A stretch of DNA of 64,000 nucleotides, taken from Acinetobacter sp. C32I (GTDB lineage: Bacteria; Pseudomonadota; Gammaproteobacteria; Pseudomonadales; Moraxellaceae). Below the pieces are notes generated by a model. The model had not been told where the DNA came from. It was given only the letters and a program-made list of their open reading frames with translations, and made no database searches. The DNA is taken from assembly GCF_023702715.1 (NCBI RefSeq), contig NZ_CP098480.1, forward strand, positions 1,302,001-1,366,000, in the 5' to 3' direction. Numbering within the stretch: the first letter of the stretch is position 1; each line of letters begins with the position of its first letter. This document shows, one piece after another, positions 7,855 to 17,759 of the stretch. The position numbers and the translations under genes are program-made.

Positions 7855-8874
7855 ATGAGTATTCCCCGTCTTCATAATCAGCATTTTATTAGCAGCTCTT
7901 ATGCACACCTACTGAGTGAGGTGGTATCACGATGGAATATTTCAGCTGAAACCTTATTCTGGGGCACTGGTGTTGAAATCGACAAACTATTTGATCTCAA
8001 TGATAAGATCAGCCTGAATGCCTTTAAAAAAGTGATTGCCCGAACCATTGAACTGACACAGGAACAAGGCATCGGTTTTTATGCAGGTACGCAGTTAAAA
8101 ATCAGTTCGCATGGCTTACTCGGTTTTACCGTTGCCATTTCAAAAAATGCCTTAGAGGCTATTGAAACCATTAACCAATTTGTCAGCTTGCAATGTTCAT
8201 TTGTCGAATTAAATTTTAAAGTTGAGAATGAACTCGCCTATTACAACATTGCCTATGATCGTGCCTTACTGAATTTTAATGATGAATCGGATACACAAGC
8301 CTACGAATTTAGCTGTATTTTCTTTCTGACTGGTTTTGTGCATTTAGTCCGTTTCTTCATTCCAGATTTCAAGCCAAGTGTTGATCTACAATGTAAATAC
8401 CCTGATTATTTTTCTCGCTTTGATGAGATCTTAGCATCGACTTTCGCAGAAATACGTTATGAACAGCTTCATACCCGCTTAATTGCTGCTGCAACTTTTC
8501 TAGATGCCCCACTCAGTATGGCCGATCCGCTTACCGCAGAAAAATTTAAATTACTGTGCCAAAAAGAGCTGGATGAACTACTTGCAACCCAAGATATTTT
8601 ACAACGGGTCAAATATCTAATTGATGATAAAACAGAAGGCTTACTAAGTATTGATCAAGTTGCTCAAAAGCTAAACCTGACCAAAAGAACTTTACAACGG
8701 ATGTTGCAAGAAAAAATGATCAGCTTTCAAATGCTGTACGATGAAGTCCGAAAGGAAAAAGCCAAGAAGCTGATGCTGAATCCATTTATGACCAAAGATG
8801 AGCTTGCTAAAAAGCTGGGGTATTCCTCTCTTTCAAGTTTTAATCGTGCCTATAAACGTTGGGAAATTGAATAA
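7855..8874 (+). CDS. AraC-family transcriptional regulator, divergent from lipase
   Basis: DNA-binding regulator with an N-terminal arabinose-binding-like effector domain (about 20-205; the SSHGLLGFTVAISKNALEAIE segment is typical) and a C-terminal AraC helix-turn-helix pair (about 240-335; LSIDQVAQKLNLTKRTLQRML and ELAKKLGYSSLSSFNRAYKRW). Length is typical for this OruR/ToxR-like subfamily. It is transcribed away from the lipase-foldase pair and shares a 280-bp intergenic region containing the direct repeat at 7717-7750. A role in lipase control is inferred from position; the effector is unknown, perhaps a fatty acid or lipid. Confidence 0.9.
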   Translation: MSIPRLHNQHFISSSYAHLLSEVVSRWNISAETLFWGTGVEIDKLFDLNDKISLNAFKKVIARTIELTQEQGIGFYAGTQLKISSHGLLGFTVAISKNALEAIETINQFVSLQCSFVELNFKVENELAYYNIAYDRALLNFNDESDTQAYEFSCIFFLTGFVHLVRFFIPDFKPSVDLQCKYPDYFSRFDEILASTFAEIRYEQLHTRLIAAATFLDAPLSMADPLTAEKFKLLCQKELDELLATQDILQRVKYLIDDKTEGLLSIDQVAQKLNLTKRTLQRMLQEKMISFQMLYDEVRKEKAKKLMLNPFMTKDELAKKLGYSSLSSFNRAYKRWEIE

Positions 8875-8906
8875 AATTTTAGGGAAGTTTATGTAACAAT
8901 GGAGCG

Positions 8907-9506
8907 ATGTCTCAACCTTGTGGATGTTATATGAGTCAGTCAGAAATTACCGCTGTTGAACTTTCTAAAGCTTATCGCCTGCTCAATCATGGCCCGACAG
9001 TTTTGGTTTCTGCTCAGTATGGGCAAGAACGTAATGTCATGGCCGCAGCTTGGGCCTGTGCTTTAGAGTTAACACCTGCAAAGGTCACTGTGGTCTTGGA
9101 TAAAAGTACCAAGACCCGCCAATTGGTTGAGCAAAGTGGTTATTTTGCCTTACAAGTACCCTGCTATGCGCAAATTGATATGGTGCATCAACTCGGAAGC
9201 ATTAGCCAGTTTGATCATCCAAGCAAGTTAGAAGAATGTAAAACTGAATTGTTTTACCAAGATGATTTTCCTGTCCCACTAGTGGCAGGTAGTCTGGCTT
9301 GGCTGGTCTGTAAAGTGATTCCAGAACCACACAATCAACAAGCGCATGATTTATTTATCGGCTCGGTGGTGGGTGCTTGGGCTGATTCACGGGTATTCCG
9401 CGATGGACATTGGCACTTTCAAGAGGCCAGTAAAGCGTTGCGTAGTCTGCATTACATTGCAGGCGGTACATTTTATTTGATTGGTGATGAAGTTAAGGCC
9501 AAATAA
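8907..9506 (+). CDS. flavin reductase-like domain protein
   Basis: Resembles the flavin-reductase-like FMN-binding split-barrel family. The segment GPTVLVSAQYGQERNVMAAAWACALELTPAKVTVVLDKSTKTR (about residues 28-70) carries the typical FMN-phosphate-contacting A-A-W and K-S-T-K-T pattern, followed by a FALQVPC strand. It starts 32 bp after the AraC gene and is probably in the same transcript. The spacing from GGAG to the ATG at 8907 is too short; the ATG at 8931 (MSQSEITAVE) may be the true start. Substrate or partner oxygenase is not evident from neighbours. Confidence 0.8.
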   Translation: MSQPCGCYMSQSEITAVELSKAYRLLNHGPTVLVSAQYGQERNVMAAAWACALELTPAKVTVVLDKSTKTRQLVEQSGYFALQVPCYAQIDMVHQLGSISQFDHPSKLEECKTELFYQDDFPVPLVAGSLAWLVCKVIPEPHNQQAHDLFIGSVVGAWADSRVFRDGHWHFQEASKALRSLHYIAGGTFYLIGDEVKAK

Positions 9507-9545
9507 TCTTTCATATAAGGCAAGGCAAAACCAGCTTTACCTCTT

Positions 9546-10118
9546 TTATTGATCATTGATTTTCATTAACTCACGATATAAAAGATCCAAGAACTGCTGC
9601 TGTTCTTGGTCATTTTTAAAGTAACGTTGATAGTTGGTACTACAGCTTTCAACATCCGCAATATTGGCTTTATTAAATGACCAATCCTTTCGATCTTTGA
9701 TACTGATGCCTAGATCATCATCACAACTCTGCCATAACTGAGAAAATCTGGTTCGCTTAGCTGCATCTAGTTTTTTAAAATTTGCATGGACAGAATAACC
9801 ACGCATAGCTGAATTAAAAAACTGTGAAATCATGGTGACTGGTACACCACCCCAATCAATGCTTTGACCAATAGGCAATCGAATATCGGTCAGTTTACTT
9901 TCTGACATCATCTGGTCTTGTTTGCCTTTTTTGAAGTACTGTTCCTTATAGACCAAGGTCGTTCCTGCTGGAACATGAATTTTTTTAACCAACATCGGTT
10001 GCTGTGTCACATAGTAGGGATAATTCGGTCTTGAATTGCCACCCGTCGGGTTCATATTGCCCACACAACCTGCTAAAGACACAGTCATTGCTGCAGATAA
10101 AAAGATCAGTGCTTTCAT
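9546..10118 (-). CDS. hypothetical lipoprotein
   Basis: Predicted outer-envelope lipoprotein of about 190 aa. Beginning at the ATG at 10118 gives a clean type II signal peptide with lipobox SLAGC (Cys about 17); the open frame continues upstream with less signal-like residues. The rest is polar, with a pectate-like H-V-P-A-G-T-T strand and a predicted helical C-terminus with three Cys-containing segments (SCDDD, SCSTNY). I do not recognise the family. It lies convergent to the flavin-reductase-like gene and has no evident operon partner. Confidence 0.65.
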   Translation of the reverse strand: MKALIFLSAAMTVSLAGCVGNMNPTGGNSRPNYPYYVTQQPMLVKKIHVPAGTTLVYKEQYFKKGKQDQMMSESKLTDIRLPIGQSIDWGGVPVTMISQFFNSAMRGYSVHANFKKLDAAKRTRFSQLWQSCDDDLGISIKDRKDWSFNKANIADVESCSTNYQRYFKNDQEQQQFLDLLYRELMKINDQ

Positions 10119-10198
10119 CGTTGTTATTATCATCCAGATCAATATTCTGATTCGACCTTAAAACGAAATCGATTCGGACACAATATCAAATACCAAAG

Positions 10199-10225
10199 TA
10201 AAAACCGTTGTGACATCCACAACGG
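10199..10225 (-). terminator. Rho-independent terminator after SDR gene
   Basis: CCGTTGTG / CACAACGG stem with a 5-nt loop, followed on the minus strand by TTTTT; sits just downstream of the SDR dehydrogenase. Confidence 0.75.
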
Positions 10226-10268
10226 CTTTAAACAAAATCAGAGTTTAATCTCCGAATTAAAATAAAAT

Positions 10269-11039
10269 TTACTTGGCAGCCATACGGATTGCACCATCCA
10301 AACGGATCACTTCACCATTCAAATAGGAGTTTTCAGCAATATGCGCCACTAAACGCGCGAACTCTTCTGGGCGACCTAAACGTGATGGATAAGGCACCAT
10401 TTGTCCTAAGGCATCTTGTACATTTTGAGGTAAGCCTTTCAACATTGGGGTTTCCATAATCCCTGGAGCAATGGTCATGACACGAATACCATGCCGTGCT
10501 AACTCTCGTGCAATCGGTAAAGTCATCGCCACCACAGCACCTTTTGATGCTGAATAAGCCGCTTGTCCAATCTGACCATCAAAGGCAGCCACTGACGCTG
10601 TATTCACAATCACGCCTCGATCTTCATCGCCTTCAGCAACAGTATTTTTGCTCATGGCCTCCGCTGCGAAACGCAACATATTGAATGTCCCTGTGACATT
10701 GATATGCAAGGTTTTTGAGAACATGGCCAAATCATGTACGCCTTCTTTACCGACGACTTTTGCAGATGGACCAATGCCTGCACAGTTAATCAGGCCATAT
10801 ACGCTGCCATGTTTCGCCAATACAGCTTTAAAGAACTGTTCTGCTGCCGCTTCATCGGTCACATCTAGTTTTACAAATTCTGCTGCTGCGCCCAAGGTCT
10901 GTGCTTGTTGTTCGCCAGCTTCGATATTCATATCGACGAGTGTCACAGAAGCACCTTTTTCAACTAAATATTCTGCTGTTGCTGCACCTAGGCCTGAACC
11001 GCCACCTGTAATAACAAAATGTTTTCCCTGAATTTTCAT
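10269..11039 (-). CDS. SDR-family 3-hydroxyacyl-CoA dehydrogenase-like oxidoreductase
   Basis: Classical short-chain dehydrogenase of 256 aa. The NAD-binding TGGGSGLG lies at about residues 11-18, an Asp at the end of the second strand (TLVDMN) favours NAD over NADP, the NCAGIG element follows, and the catalytic YSASK is near residue 162. The inserted segment [27 protein letters not shown] is typical of the type-2 3-hydroxyacyl-CoA dehydrogenase (HSD10-like) group acting in fatty-acid or branched-chain degradation. It is divergent from an AraC regulator that may control it. The exact substrate is inferred from subfamily resemblance only. Confidence 0.87.
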   Translation of the reverse strand: MKIQGKHFVITGGGSGLGAATAEYLVEKGASVTLVDMNIEAGEQQAQTLGAAAEFVKLDVTDEAAAEQFFKAVLAKHGSVYGLINCAGIGPSAKVVGKEGVHDLAMFSKTLHINVTGTFNMLRFAAEAMSKNTVAEGDEDRGVIVNTASVAAFDGQIGQAAYSASKGAVVAMTLPIARELARHGIRVMTIAPGIMETPMLKGLPQNVQDALGQMVPYPSRLGRPEEFARLVAHIAENSYLNGEVIRLDGAIRMAAK

Positions 11040-11182
11040 TTACGTTTCCTATCAAATTAAAGATATAAATTTTTATAACTAAGCCTAAAGGCAAGTTTTT
11101 TCCGATACAATTTCAAAAAGTAGCAAATTTGCTGCGGCTTTTGAGCATTCGATTTCATTCTTCTCCTGTATTTTATTGATAT

Positions 11183-12241
11183 ATGAACAAAAACCTCAAC
11201 CTCGATCTTAATTCGGCTAAGGACACCATTTCAAATGCTTTAATTCGTGAAGCATTAAGTGTTGCTGCAAGTCGTGGTTTAAATATTGTCAATATCGCCA
11301 ATCGAGCAGGTATTTCAGCTGAACTATTGACCTCCTCCAAGGCACGAGTTCCCGTGGCACAATGTGCGCAGTTATGGGTCGAAGTTGCTGAAAGTATGAA
11401 TGATGAGTTTCTTGGTATGGATACTCATCCCATGCGCCGAGGCAGTTATAGTCTATTAGCGAAATTAGCGTTTACTGCCGAAACCCTTGAGCAAGCCATT
11501 CAAGAAATTTTAAAATTTTTAAGTTTGGTACTGGATGATATTCGGGGTGAACTGATTCAAAAAGGCAGTAAAGCCTATTTGATCTTGCATGATCGTGAGC
11601 ACCCGAAACGGATGTTTACCTATTCAACCTATTTAATGTTGGTACACAGTTTGATGTGTTGGTTGAGTGATCAACGCATCGGATTCCACAAAATGAGTTT
11701 CAGATGCCACCCACCTGTGGAAATACAAGATTATCGGGTACGGTTTTGCGAGAACATTCAATTTAATGCCGAGCAAAATCAAATCGAGTTTGACGCGCAT
11801 TATCTCAAGCATAAAATCAAAAAAGATAAACAAGCGCTCAAAGATTTTCTTAAACACACACCTTATAACTTGATTGTACGCTTTAAAAATGAGAACTCAT
11901 TAAGCTTACAGATCCGCCGTCAACTACTGCTACAGCCACCATCACAATGGGATGAACTAAAAGAAATTGCACAGCAACTGAATATGTCAACCGCCACCAT
12001 TCAACGTCGTTTAAAGCAAGAAGGCGTCAGTTATCAGCAGCTTAAAAATGATATCCGCTGTGATATTGCCATTGAACGGCTGAGTAAAAGCAATGATTCA
12101 ATCCAGAGCATCAGCGATGATTTGCATTTCCATGACCCCAGTGCATTCCATCGTGCCTTTAAAAAATGGACGGGGGTCAGTCCCGGCAGCTATAGAAAGT
12201 CTTCACCCAATAAAAAGAAACGTTTGGGCCATTTAGAATAA
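11183..12241 (+). CDS. AraC-family transcriptional regulator
   Basis: Regulator of 352 aa with an arabinose-binding-like N-terminal domain (about 25-220, including RRGSYSLLAKLAFTAETLEQAI) and a C-terminal AraC DNA-binding domain (about 245-340; LNMSTATIQRRLKQEGVSYQQLK and FHDPSAFHRAFKKWTGVSPGSYR, the canonical second-helix signature). It is divergent from the SDR dehydrogenase and followed at 15 bp by a PaiB-like gene. The shared upstream region carries the palindrome AGCAAATTTGCT at 11122-11133. Target genes are inferred to be the two neighbours. Confidence 0.9.
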   Translation: MNKNLNLDLNSAKDTISNALIREALSVAASRGLNIVNIANRAGISAELLTSSKARVPVAQCAQLWVEVAESMNDEFLGMDTHPMRRGSYSLLAKLAFTAETLEQAIQEILKFLSLVLDDIRGELIQKGSKAYLILHDREHPKRMFTYSTYLMLVHSLMCWLSDQRIGFHKMSFRCHPPVEIQDYRVRFCENIQFNAEQNQIEFDAHYLKHKIKKDKQALKDFLKHTPYNLIVRFKNENSLSLQIRRQLLLQPPSQWDELKEIAQQLNMSTATIQRRLKQEGVSYQQLKNDIRCDIAIERLSKSNDSIQSISDDLHFHDPSAFHRAFKKWTGVSPGSYRKSSPNKKKRLGHLE

Positions 12242-12256
12242 TCGAAGGAATAAGCA

Positions 12257-12889
12257 ATGTATTTACCTGAAATATTTGAAGAAATAGATCTTGAAAAATT
12301 ATATCAACTGATTCAGGACTACCCTTTTGCTACTCTGATAAGTCATAGTGCTGAAGGCTTAGAAGCCAATCATTTGCCCTTTCATTTATTGCGTGATGAG
12401 CACAGCCAAACAGCGACACTGATTGCGCATATAGCCAAGAATAATCCGCTTCACACTCAAATTGAAAATGGTGCAGCGGTTTTAATTATTTTTCAGGGTG
12501 AACATGGTTATATCTCGCCGAATTGGTATCCAAGTAAGCAACAACACCATCGACATGTACCCACATGGAATTATCAAGTGATTCATGTCAAAGGAAGCAT
12601 CAATTTCTTATATGATGAAAAAGCGCTACGTGGCATCTTGGCTAGACTGACGCGTACCCATGAAGCCAAACAAGCAACGCCTTGGAAAATGTCGGATGCA
12701 CCCAGCGAATATATTGCTCAGGAACTGCAAGGCATTGTCGGGATCGAAATTCCGATTTCACACATTACAGGAAAGTTTAAACTCAGCCAAAATCGGGAAA
12801 AACCAGATGCCTTAGGCGTAGTGGATGGACTGCAACAACAAGGTGAAAGCCGTTTAGCCAATGCAGTACAGCAATATATCCAAGATTAA
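12257..12889 (+). CDS. PaiB-family FMN-binding protein
   Basis: Resembles PaiB, an FMN-binding split-barrel protein called a negative regulator of sporulation and protease genes in Bacillus and of unclear function in proteobacteria. Marks are the N-terminal MYLPEIFEE, FATLISHSAEGLEANHLPF (about 28-46), the HIAKNNPL strand, and GYISPNWYPSK..HRHVPTWNYQVIHVKG (about 88-118), the signature of the family. It lies 15 bp after the AraC gene, so the two are probably co-transcribed. At 210 aa the length is normal. Confidence 0.9.
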   Translation: MYLPEIFEEIDLEKLYQLIQDYPFATLISHSAEGLEANHLPFHLLRDEHSQTATLIAHIAKNNPLHTQIENGAAVLIIFQGEHGYISPNWYPSKQQHHRHVPTWNYQVIHVKGSINFLYDEKALRGILARLTRTHEAKQATPWKMSDAPSEYIAQELQGIVGIEIPISHITGKFKLSQNREKPDALGVVDGLQQQGESRLANAVQQYIQD

Positions 12890-13083
12890 GCTGAGGATAT
12901 CACTATCTTTTCAATAGCAGCCCAACGTAATAATCAACATTGTTCGTGAATAAAAACAGTGTTTTGAGACCAATTTGATTTTTATCTATTATCATGATTT
13001 CTAAATCAAAATAACTCAGTTGGGATGCGCTGTGATCCATGTAAAGATCGCTGATATTTCATTATACGGTGCTGATTTAGCTC

Positions 13084-14058
13084 ATGTCTTTCCTTTCTAA
13101 ATTACCTCTCTCTCAGACTTTATTCGCTTTAGGCTTCTCTACTTTATTTATATCCTCCAGTTTTGCTGCCATTCCCACCACACTTAAACTTGACTATGCC
13201 TACTATGCGCCAACCAGCTTAGTAGTAAAAGATCAAAAATTGTTAGAAAAAGCCCTTCCCAATACCGAAATTAAATGGGTATTTAGCCAAGGTAGTAACC
13301 GTTCTCTAGAGTATCTAAATAGCAATAGTATTGATTTCGCTTCAACCGCGGGTTTGGCTGCAGTACTCAGTCGCGCCAACGGCAGCCCAATCAAGACGGT
13401 CTATATTCAAAGCCAACCTGAATGGACAGCATTGGTTGTTCCTGCAAATTCTCCAATCAAAAACCTCAAAGACCTCAAAGGCAAAAAAATTGCTGCGACC
13501 AAGGGCACAGATCCTTTCCTGTTTACGCTACAAGCATTGGATATAGTCGGACTGAATAAACGTGATGTTCAATTGGTTCATTTACAACACCCAGACGGCA
13601 AAACAGCATTAGAACGCGGTCAAGTGGATGCATGGGCGGGACTTGATCCCTTAATGGCGTCTGCACAAATCCAATCTGGGGCTAAATTGCTGTATCGTAA
13701 TGTTGCGTTTAATAGTTATAGCGTCTTGAGCGTCAAAGAAGAGTTTAGTAAACAAAGTCCAGAAGCGGTAGAAGCTGTGATTAAAGCTTATGAACAAGCA
13801 CGCAAATGGGCCAAAGCCAATCCAGATAAAGTTGCAGCGTTGTTAGCAAGTGAAGCGAAACTGCCTTTACCTGTTGCAAAATTGCAGTTGAGCCGTACCA
13901 ACTTTGAACAAAACATTCCATCTGCTACACAAGCTCAAGCCCTGAAACGATCAGGAAAAATCCTGACGGAAGAAGACTTAGTTAGAAAAGGAACTGATGT
14001 CAATCAAGTGGTTGATCAGCTACTTGACCCACGTTTTGCTCAAAAAGTTGTGAAATAA
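13084..14058 (+). CDS. aliphatic sulfonate-type ABC transporter binding protein
   Basis: Periplasmic solute-binding protein of the SsuA/TauA/NMT1 group. A Sec signal peptide covers about residues 1-28 (SSSFAA), followed by the LKLDYAYYAPTSLVVKD lobe, the SPIKNLKDLKGKKIAATKGTDPF segment (about 124-146) typical of sulfonate binding proteins, and the WAGLDPLMA segment. It precedes a permease by three bases. No ATPase gene follows, so the importer is incomplete at this locus. Substrate could be an alkanesulfonate, taurine or another small anion; the sequence alone does not decide. Confidence 0.87.
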   Translation: MSFLSKLPLSQTLFALGFSTLFISSSFAAIPTTLKLDYAYYAPTSLVVKDQKLLEKALPNTEIKWVFSQGSNRSLEYLNSNSIDFASTAGLAAVLSRANGSPIKTVYIQSQPEWTALVVPANSPIKNLKDLKGKKIAATKGTDPFLFTLQALDIVGLNKRDVQLVHLQHPDGKTALERGQVDAWAGLDPLMASAQIQSGAKLLYRNVAFNSYSVLSVKEEFSKQSPEAVEAVIKAYEQARKWAKANPDKVAALLASEAKLPLPVAKLQLSRTNFEQNIPSATQAQALKRSGKILTEEDLVRKGTDVNQVVDQLLDPRFAQKVVK

Positions 14059-14061
14059 CCC

Positions 14062-14907
14062 ATGCGCAATTCAAGTCACAAGGCTGGGCTAACGGATTTT
14101 CTTGCTCAGCAAAGCGCACAAATAAATAAAAAGCGTTTTAGCCCAAACCTCATTCGTTGGCTAAAAGCATTGCTACTTCCTACTCTGCTGTTAATACTCT
14201 GTGAACTTTTAGTCAGAAATGGCAATATCGAAGCGTATTTACTCCCTGCACCCAGTAGCTTGTGGCAATCTTTTTGGGATTTGGCTCAAACTGATTTACT
14301 ACAGCACATTTACATCAGTACTTGGCGGGTACTCATCGGTTTTGCAATCGGTAGTGGTTTAGCTTTAATTTTTGCGATTTGGGTCGGCTTAAGCAAAGAA
14401 GTAGAAGCCTATTTAGAACCCTCTTTTTCCGCACTCAAATCCATTCCAAGCCTTGCATGGATTCCATTATTATTACTTTGGTTAGGGATTGATGAATCTT
14501 CTAAAATCACGCTGATTGCGATAGGTGCATTTTTTCCGACCTATACCAATACGGTCGCTGCCATCCATAATGTAGACCGAAAACTGATTGAAGTTGGAAA
14601 GGTCTATCGCCTCAATGCATTGCAACGGGTTATCTCAATTGTGTTACCCGCCGCTGCTTCAGGAATCCTGACCGGTTTACGCAATAGCTTGAGCTTATCG
14701 TGGATGTTTATGATCGCAGCGGAACTGATTGCCGCAACCCAAGGAATTGGTTATCTACTCAGTGATGGACGAGAAACTTCACGCCCAGATATTGTGATCA
14801 TTGCGATTATTTTATTGGCTTTGCTTGGAAAAATATCTGACAGCTTAATGAAATTATTAGAAAATTACCTCTTACGTTGGCGCGATACTATTCACAAACA
14901 GGCTTAA
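14062..14907 (+). CDS. ABC transporter permease, SsuC/TauC type
   Basis: Inner-membrane permease with about six membrane segments. The cytoplasmic EAA-like loop (DRKLIEVGKVYRLNALQRVISIVLPAAASGILTGLRNSL, about 172-210) is the coupling site for an ATPase. It is in tandem with the binding protein and ends convergently with prmC, their stop codons overlapping at TTAA (14904-14907). The cognate ATPase is not encoded next to it; the nearest ATPase of this class is at 21069, in a different operon. Length (281 aa) is normal, so the gene seems intact. Confidence 0.88.
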   Translation: MRNSSHKAGLTDFLAQQSAQINKKRFSPNLIRWLKALLLPTLLLILCELLVRNGNIEAYLLPAPSSLWQSFWDLAQTDLLQHIYISTWRVLIGFAIGSGLALIFAIWVGLSKEVEAYLEPSFSALKSIPSLAWIPLLLLWLGIDESSKITLIAIGAFFPTYTNTVAAIHNVDRKLIEVGKVYRLNALQRVISIVLPAAASGILTGLRNSLSLSWMFMIAAELIAATQGIGYLLSDGRETSRPDIVIIAIILLALLGKISDSLMKLLENYLLRWRDTIHKQA

Positions 14908-15719
14908 GCCCAACATGCCAAGGTCACTCGGTCATTTTGTCCATAGTCCTGAATTGTTTTAATCTGACTAAAATGATGCTGCTCAAAAATATCACGTACT
15001 GCTTGACCTTGGTCATAACCATGTTCAAGCACAATCCAGCCATTCAGTTTAAGCCAGTCTTTACCTTGGGTGATGATAATTTCAATATCCGCCATACCCT
15101 GCTTATCAGCAATCAATGCACGCTCAGGTTCAGACTTGAGCTTTTGCATATGCACATCGTCTGGATCAATATAAGGCGGATTCGATACAATCAGATCAAA
15201 CTGTTGCTGTTCTAGAGCCTCAAACCAAGCCCCACAAGCAAACTTCACCTGCATGAGACCATGTCGCACGGCATTGTCCTGCGCCACTTCTAAAGTTGGT
15301 GCATAGATATCAGTTGCAGTCACTTGCCATTGTGGACGCTCACACGCGAGCGACAAAGCAATCGCACCTGTTCCTGTACCTAGGTCAACAATATTCGCTT
15401 GTGAACTTAATGGCAGTTTTAGCACAGTTTCCACAAGGATTTCTGTATCGGGACGCGGTACTAAAGTGTCATGGGTGACTTTTAAATCGAGCGTCCAAAA
15501 CGGTTGTGAACCTGTGACATAGGCCAACGGTTCACCCTGTTCGATACGAGCCAGCCCATCTAAATAAGCTTGCTCTTGCAGTTCCGTCAACTCTTGCTCA
15601 AGTCTTAATTTAAGTTCTAAGGCATTGATCCCCAAAAGATGTTCCAGTAGCCACGCCGCCTCTTGACGTTCATAGCTATCAATTTCACCTTTGATTTCTA
15701 AGGCTTGAGCAATATTCAT
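14904..15719 (-). CDS. prmC: release factor glutamine methyltransferase
   Basis: Methylates the glutamine of the GGQ motif in release factors RF1 and RF2 using S-adenosylmethionine. The SAM-binding VDLGTGTGAIALSLA lies at about residues 115-129 and the catalytic NPPYIDPDD at about 185. The start codon overlaps the stop of prfA by one base (TAATG), so the enzyme is translationally coupled to its own substrate, the usual arrangement. Length is 271 aa, slightly below E. coli PrmC. Confidence 0.96.
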   Translation of the reverse strand: MNIAQALEIKGEIDSYERQEAAWLLEHLLGINALELKLRLEQELTELQEQAYLDGLARIEQGEPLAYVTGSQPFWTLDLKVTHDTLVPRPDTEILVETVLKLPLSSQANIVDLGTGTGAIALSLACERPQWQVTATDIYAPTLEVAQDNAVRHGLMQVKFACGAWFEALEQQQFDLIVSNPPYIDPDDVHMQKLKSEPERALIADKQGMADIEIIITQGKDWLKLNGWIVLEHGYDQGQAVRDIFEQHHFSQIKTIQDYGQNDRVTLACWA

Positions 15720-16807
15720 TAGCCGCCATTTTCCTGTGCAAGCATCGCCAACTGATCCGCTTGATATTCACGATGTAAGCTATCCAGCAATTCAGTTAAA
15801 TCACCTTCCATAATCGCATCCAACTTATATAAAGTCAGGTTAATACGATGGTCAGTCATACGACCTTGCGGGTAGTTATAAGTACGAATACGCTCTGAAC
15901 GGTCACCTGAACCGACCAAGTCGCGGCGCATTTCTGAGGTTGCTGCATCAGCCGCCGCACGTTTCGCATTTTCTAAACGTGAGACTAACAAAGCCATGGC
16001 TTTGGCTTTGTTCTTATGTTGTGAACGTTCTTCCTGACATTCCACCACCACACCCGATGGAATATGAGTAATACGCACCGCTGAATCGGTTTTGTTGATG
16101 TGCTGACCACCTGCACCTGATGCACGGTAAGTATCAATACGTAAATCTGCAGGGTTGATTTCGACTGTGGTGTCTACATCGACTTCTGGCAGAATCGCAA
16201 CCGTACAAGCTGAAGTATGTACACGGCCTTGTGATTCAGTGGCAGGGACACGTTGTACACGGTGTGCACCACTCTCAAATTTCAAACGACCATAGACGCC
16301 TTCACCATCAATACGGCAAATGATTTCTTTGTAGCCACCGTGCTCGCCTTCATTTTCAGAAAGTACTTCAATACGCCAGCCTTGTGTTTCTGCGTATTTG
16401 CTATACATACGGAATAAATCACCCGAGAAGATCGCAGCTTCATCACCGCCCGTTCCAGCACGCACCTCAAGATAGGCAGCGTTGGCGTCATTTGGATCTT
16501 TCGGAATCATCAACACGTTTAACTGCTCTTCAAGCGCAACCAAAAGTGCTTTATTTTCTTTGATTTCTTCCTCGGCCATGTCTTTGAAATCAGGATCTGA
16601 TTTCATCGTTTCAGCCGTTTCGATATCTTCTTCCGCTTGACGATATTTGCTCCAAACCTCAGTGATTTCAGTTAAATCATTGTGTTCACGGGACAGTTTA
16701 CGAAAACGTTTATTGTCCGAAATTACTTCTACATCAGCGAGTAATGCAGTCAGCTCTTCGTGACGATCACAGAGTTGATCGAGTCTTAAACGGAGTGATG
16801 CTTTCAT
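15719..16807 (-). CDS. prfA: peptide chain release factor 1
   Basis: Terminates translation at UAA and UAG. The PxT-type anticodon-mimic region and the universal GGQ ([22 protein letters not shown], about residues 228-249) are visible, as is the preceding [10 protein letters not shown]. The N-terminal helical domain begins with a [15 protein letters not shown] helix. Length of 362 aa matches the family. It heads the prfA-prmC operon; nothing related to heme synthesis precedes it here. Confidence 0.97.
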   Translation of the reverse strand: MKASLRLRLDQLCDRHEELTALLADVEVISDNKRFRKLSREHNDLTEITEVWSKYRQAEEDIETAETMKSDPDFKDMAEEEIKENKALLVALEEQLNVLMIPKDPNDANAAYLEVRAGTGGDEAAIFSGDLFRMYSKYAETQGWRIEVLSENEGEHGGYKEIICRIDGEGVYGRLKFESGAHRVQRVPATESQGRVHTSACTVAILPEVDVDTTVEINPADLRIDTYRASGAGGQHINKTDSAVRITHIPSGVVVECQEERSQHKNKAKAMALLVSRLENAKRAAADAATSEMRRDLVGSGDRSERIRTYNYPQGRMTDHRINLTLYKLDAIMEGDLTELLDSLHREYQADQLAMLAQENGG

Positions 16808-17054
16808 GGGCGGAATATCTCAAAATCTAAAGACTCAGTGCGATCAAACATAATCAAGCACGAGCAAAATCAAAAAATTGCGCATAGTTTACAGACTCTA
16901 CCGCTTAAAAGACATAGAGAATCAGGGGAACTTACTATTCCTCACCCATTTCATCACAAATTGTTCAGTTTTAGTTTTCATTGCTTGTTCTCTGATCAAG
17001 GCTTAGATATAAATAATGCAAGACAAATAGAAAGATAAAACAACAGGATACTCT

Positions 17055-17522
17055 ATGAATAATTTTATAAACCGTCCCACTTCAGCCTTTATCGCTGCAA
17101 GCTGGGTGGCCTTACTCGCTGGTGGTGTTGGCTTTATGATTGGTCTATGGAATGCCAACATGCCCTTGCATGAAAAAGGTTATTATCTGGTGATCTTGCT
17201 TTATGGACTTTTCTCTGCCGCATCTCTACAGAAAACTGTCCGTGACCAACTCGAAGAAATTCCCGTTACGGCGATTTACTATGGGCTATGCTGGGCTTCG
17301 ATGGCGCTTTGTATTGGTCTATTATTGGTGAGCTTATGGAATGCAGATCTGAGCATGAGTGAAAAAGGCTTTTACATCATGTCCTTTTTATTGAGTCTGT
17401 TTGGCGTGGTCGCAACCCAAAAGAATATCCGTGACTTAAACTATCTACGCTTGCAAACTGAACTGAATCCTCGCCAACCCAAACTTGAACAACAAAGCAG
17501 CAAAGACGATCAATTAGATTAA
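17055..17522 (+). CDS. yiaA: YiaA/YiaB-type inner membrane protein
   Basis: Small inner-membrane protein of 155 aa with two tandem copies of the YiaA/B domain. Each repeat carries two membrane helices and a loop of the form GLWNAN(M)xxxEKGYY: GLWNANMPLHEKGYYLVILLYGLFSA (about 30-55) and SLWNADLSMSEKGFYIMSFLLSLFG (about 93-117). The function of the family is unknown. The gene appears monocistronic, divergent from prfA. The C-terminal tail after the last helix is charged and rich in Gln. Confidence 0.88.
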   Translation: MNNFINRPTSAFIAASWVALLAGGVGFMIGLWNANMPLHEKGYYLVILLYGLFSAASLQKTVRDQLEEIPVTAIYYGLCWASMALCIGLLLVSLWNADLSMSEKGFYIMSFLLSLFGVVATQKNIRDLNYLRLQTELNPRQPKLEQQSSKDDQLD

Positions 17523-17759
17523 TTAAAAAATGAATGGAACCTTAAAATAAGGTTTCATTGTTTTTGTGCACCGATTAACTATCTTATTGTTTAATCAAAC
17601 TTCACTCGCACTCTTCTCTTTTTTTAGAAACAAAACACTACAATCTAGACACTAAAGAGTAATAATTCAGAAAAGCTTCTCCACACTTTCATACTCAAAC
17701 TTTGTTACATTTGCTGCCATTAGAAAGAGGTCCGCTATATTTCGGACACGGAGTCAAAA

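Noticed and set aside
13084-14907. Idea that the sulfonate-type importer belongs to the guanidine regulon
   Set aside because: No GTATTAC-21 motif upstream and unrelated neighbours.
16838-17038. 66-codon frame between prfA and yiaA
   Set aside because: No good ribosome binding site, no recognisable features, and it occupies the divergent promoter region.
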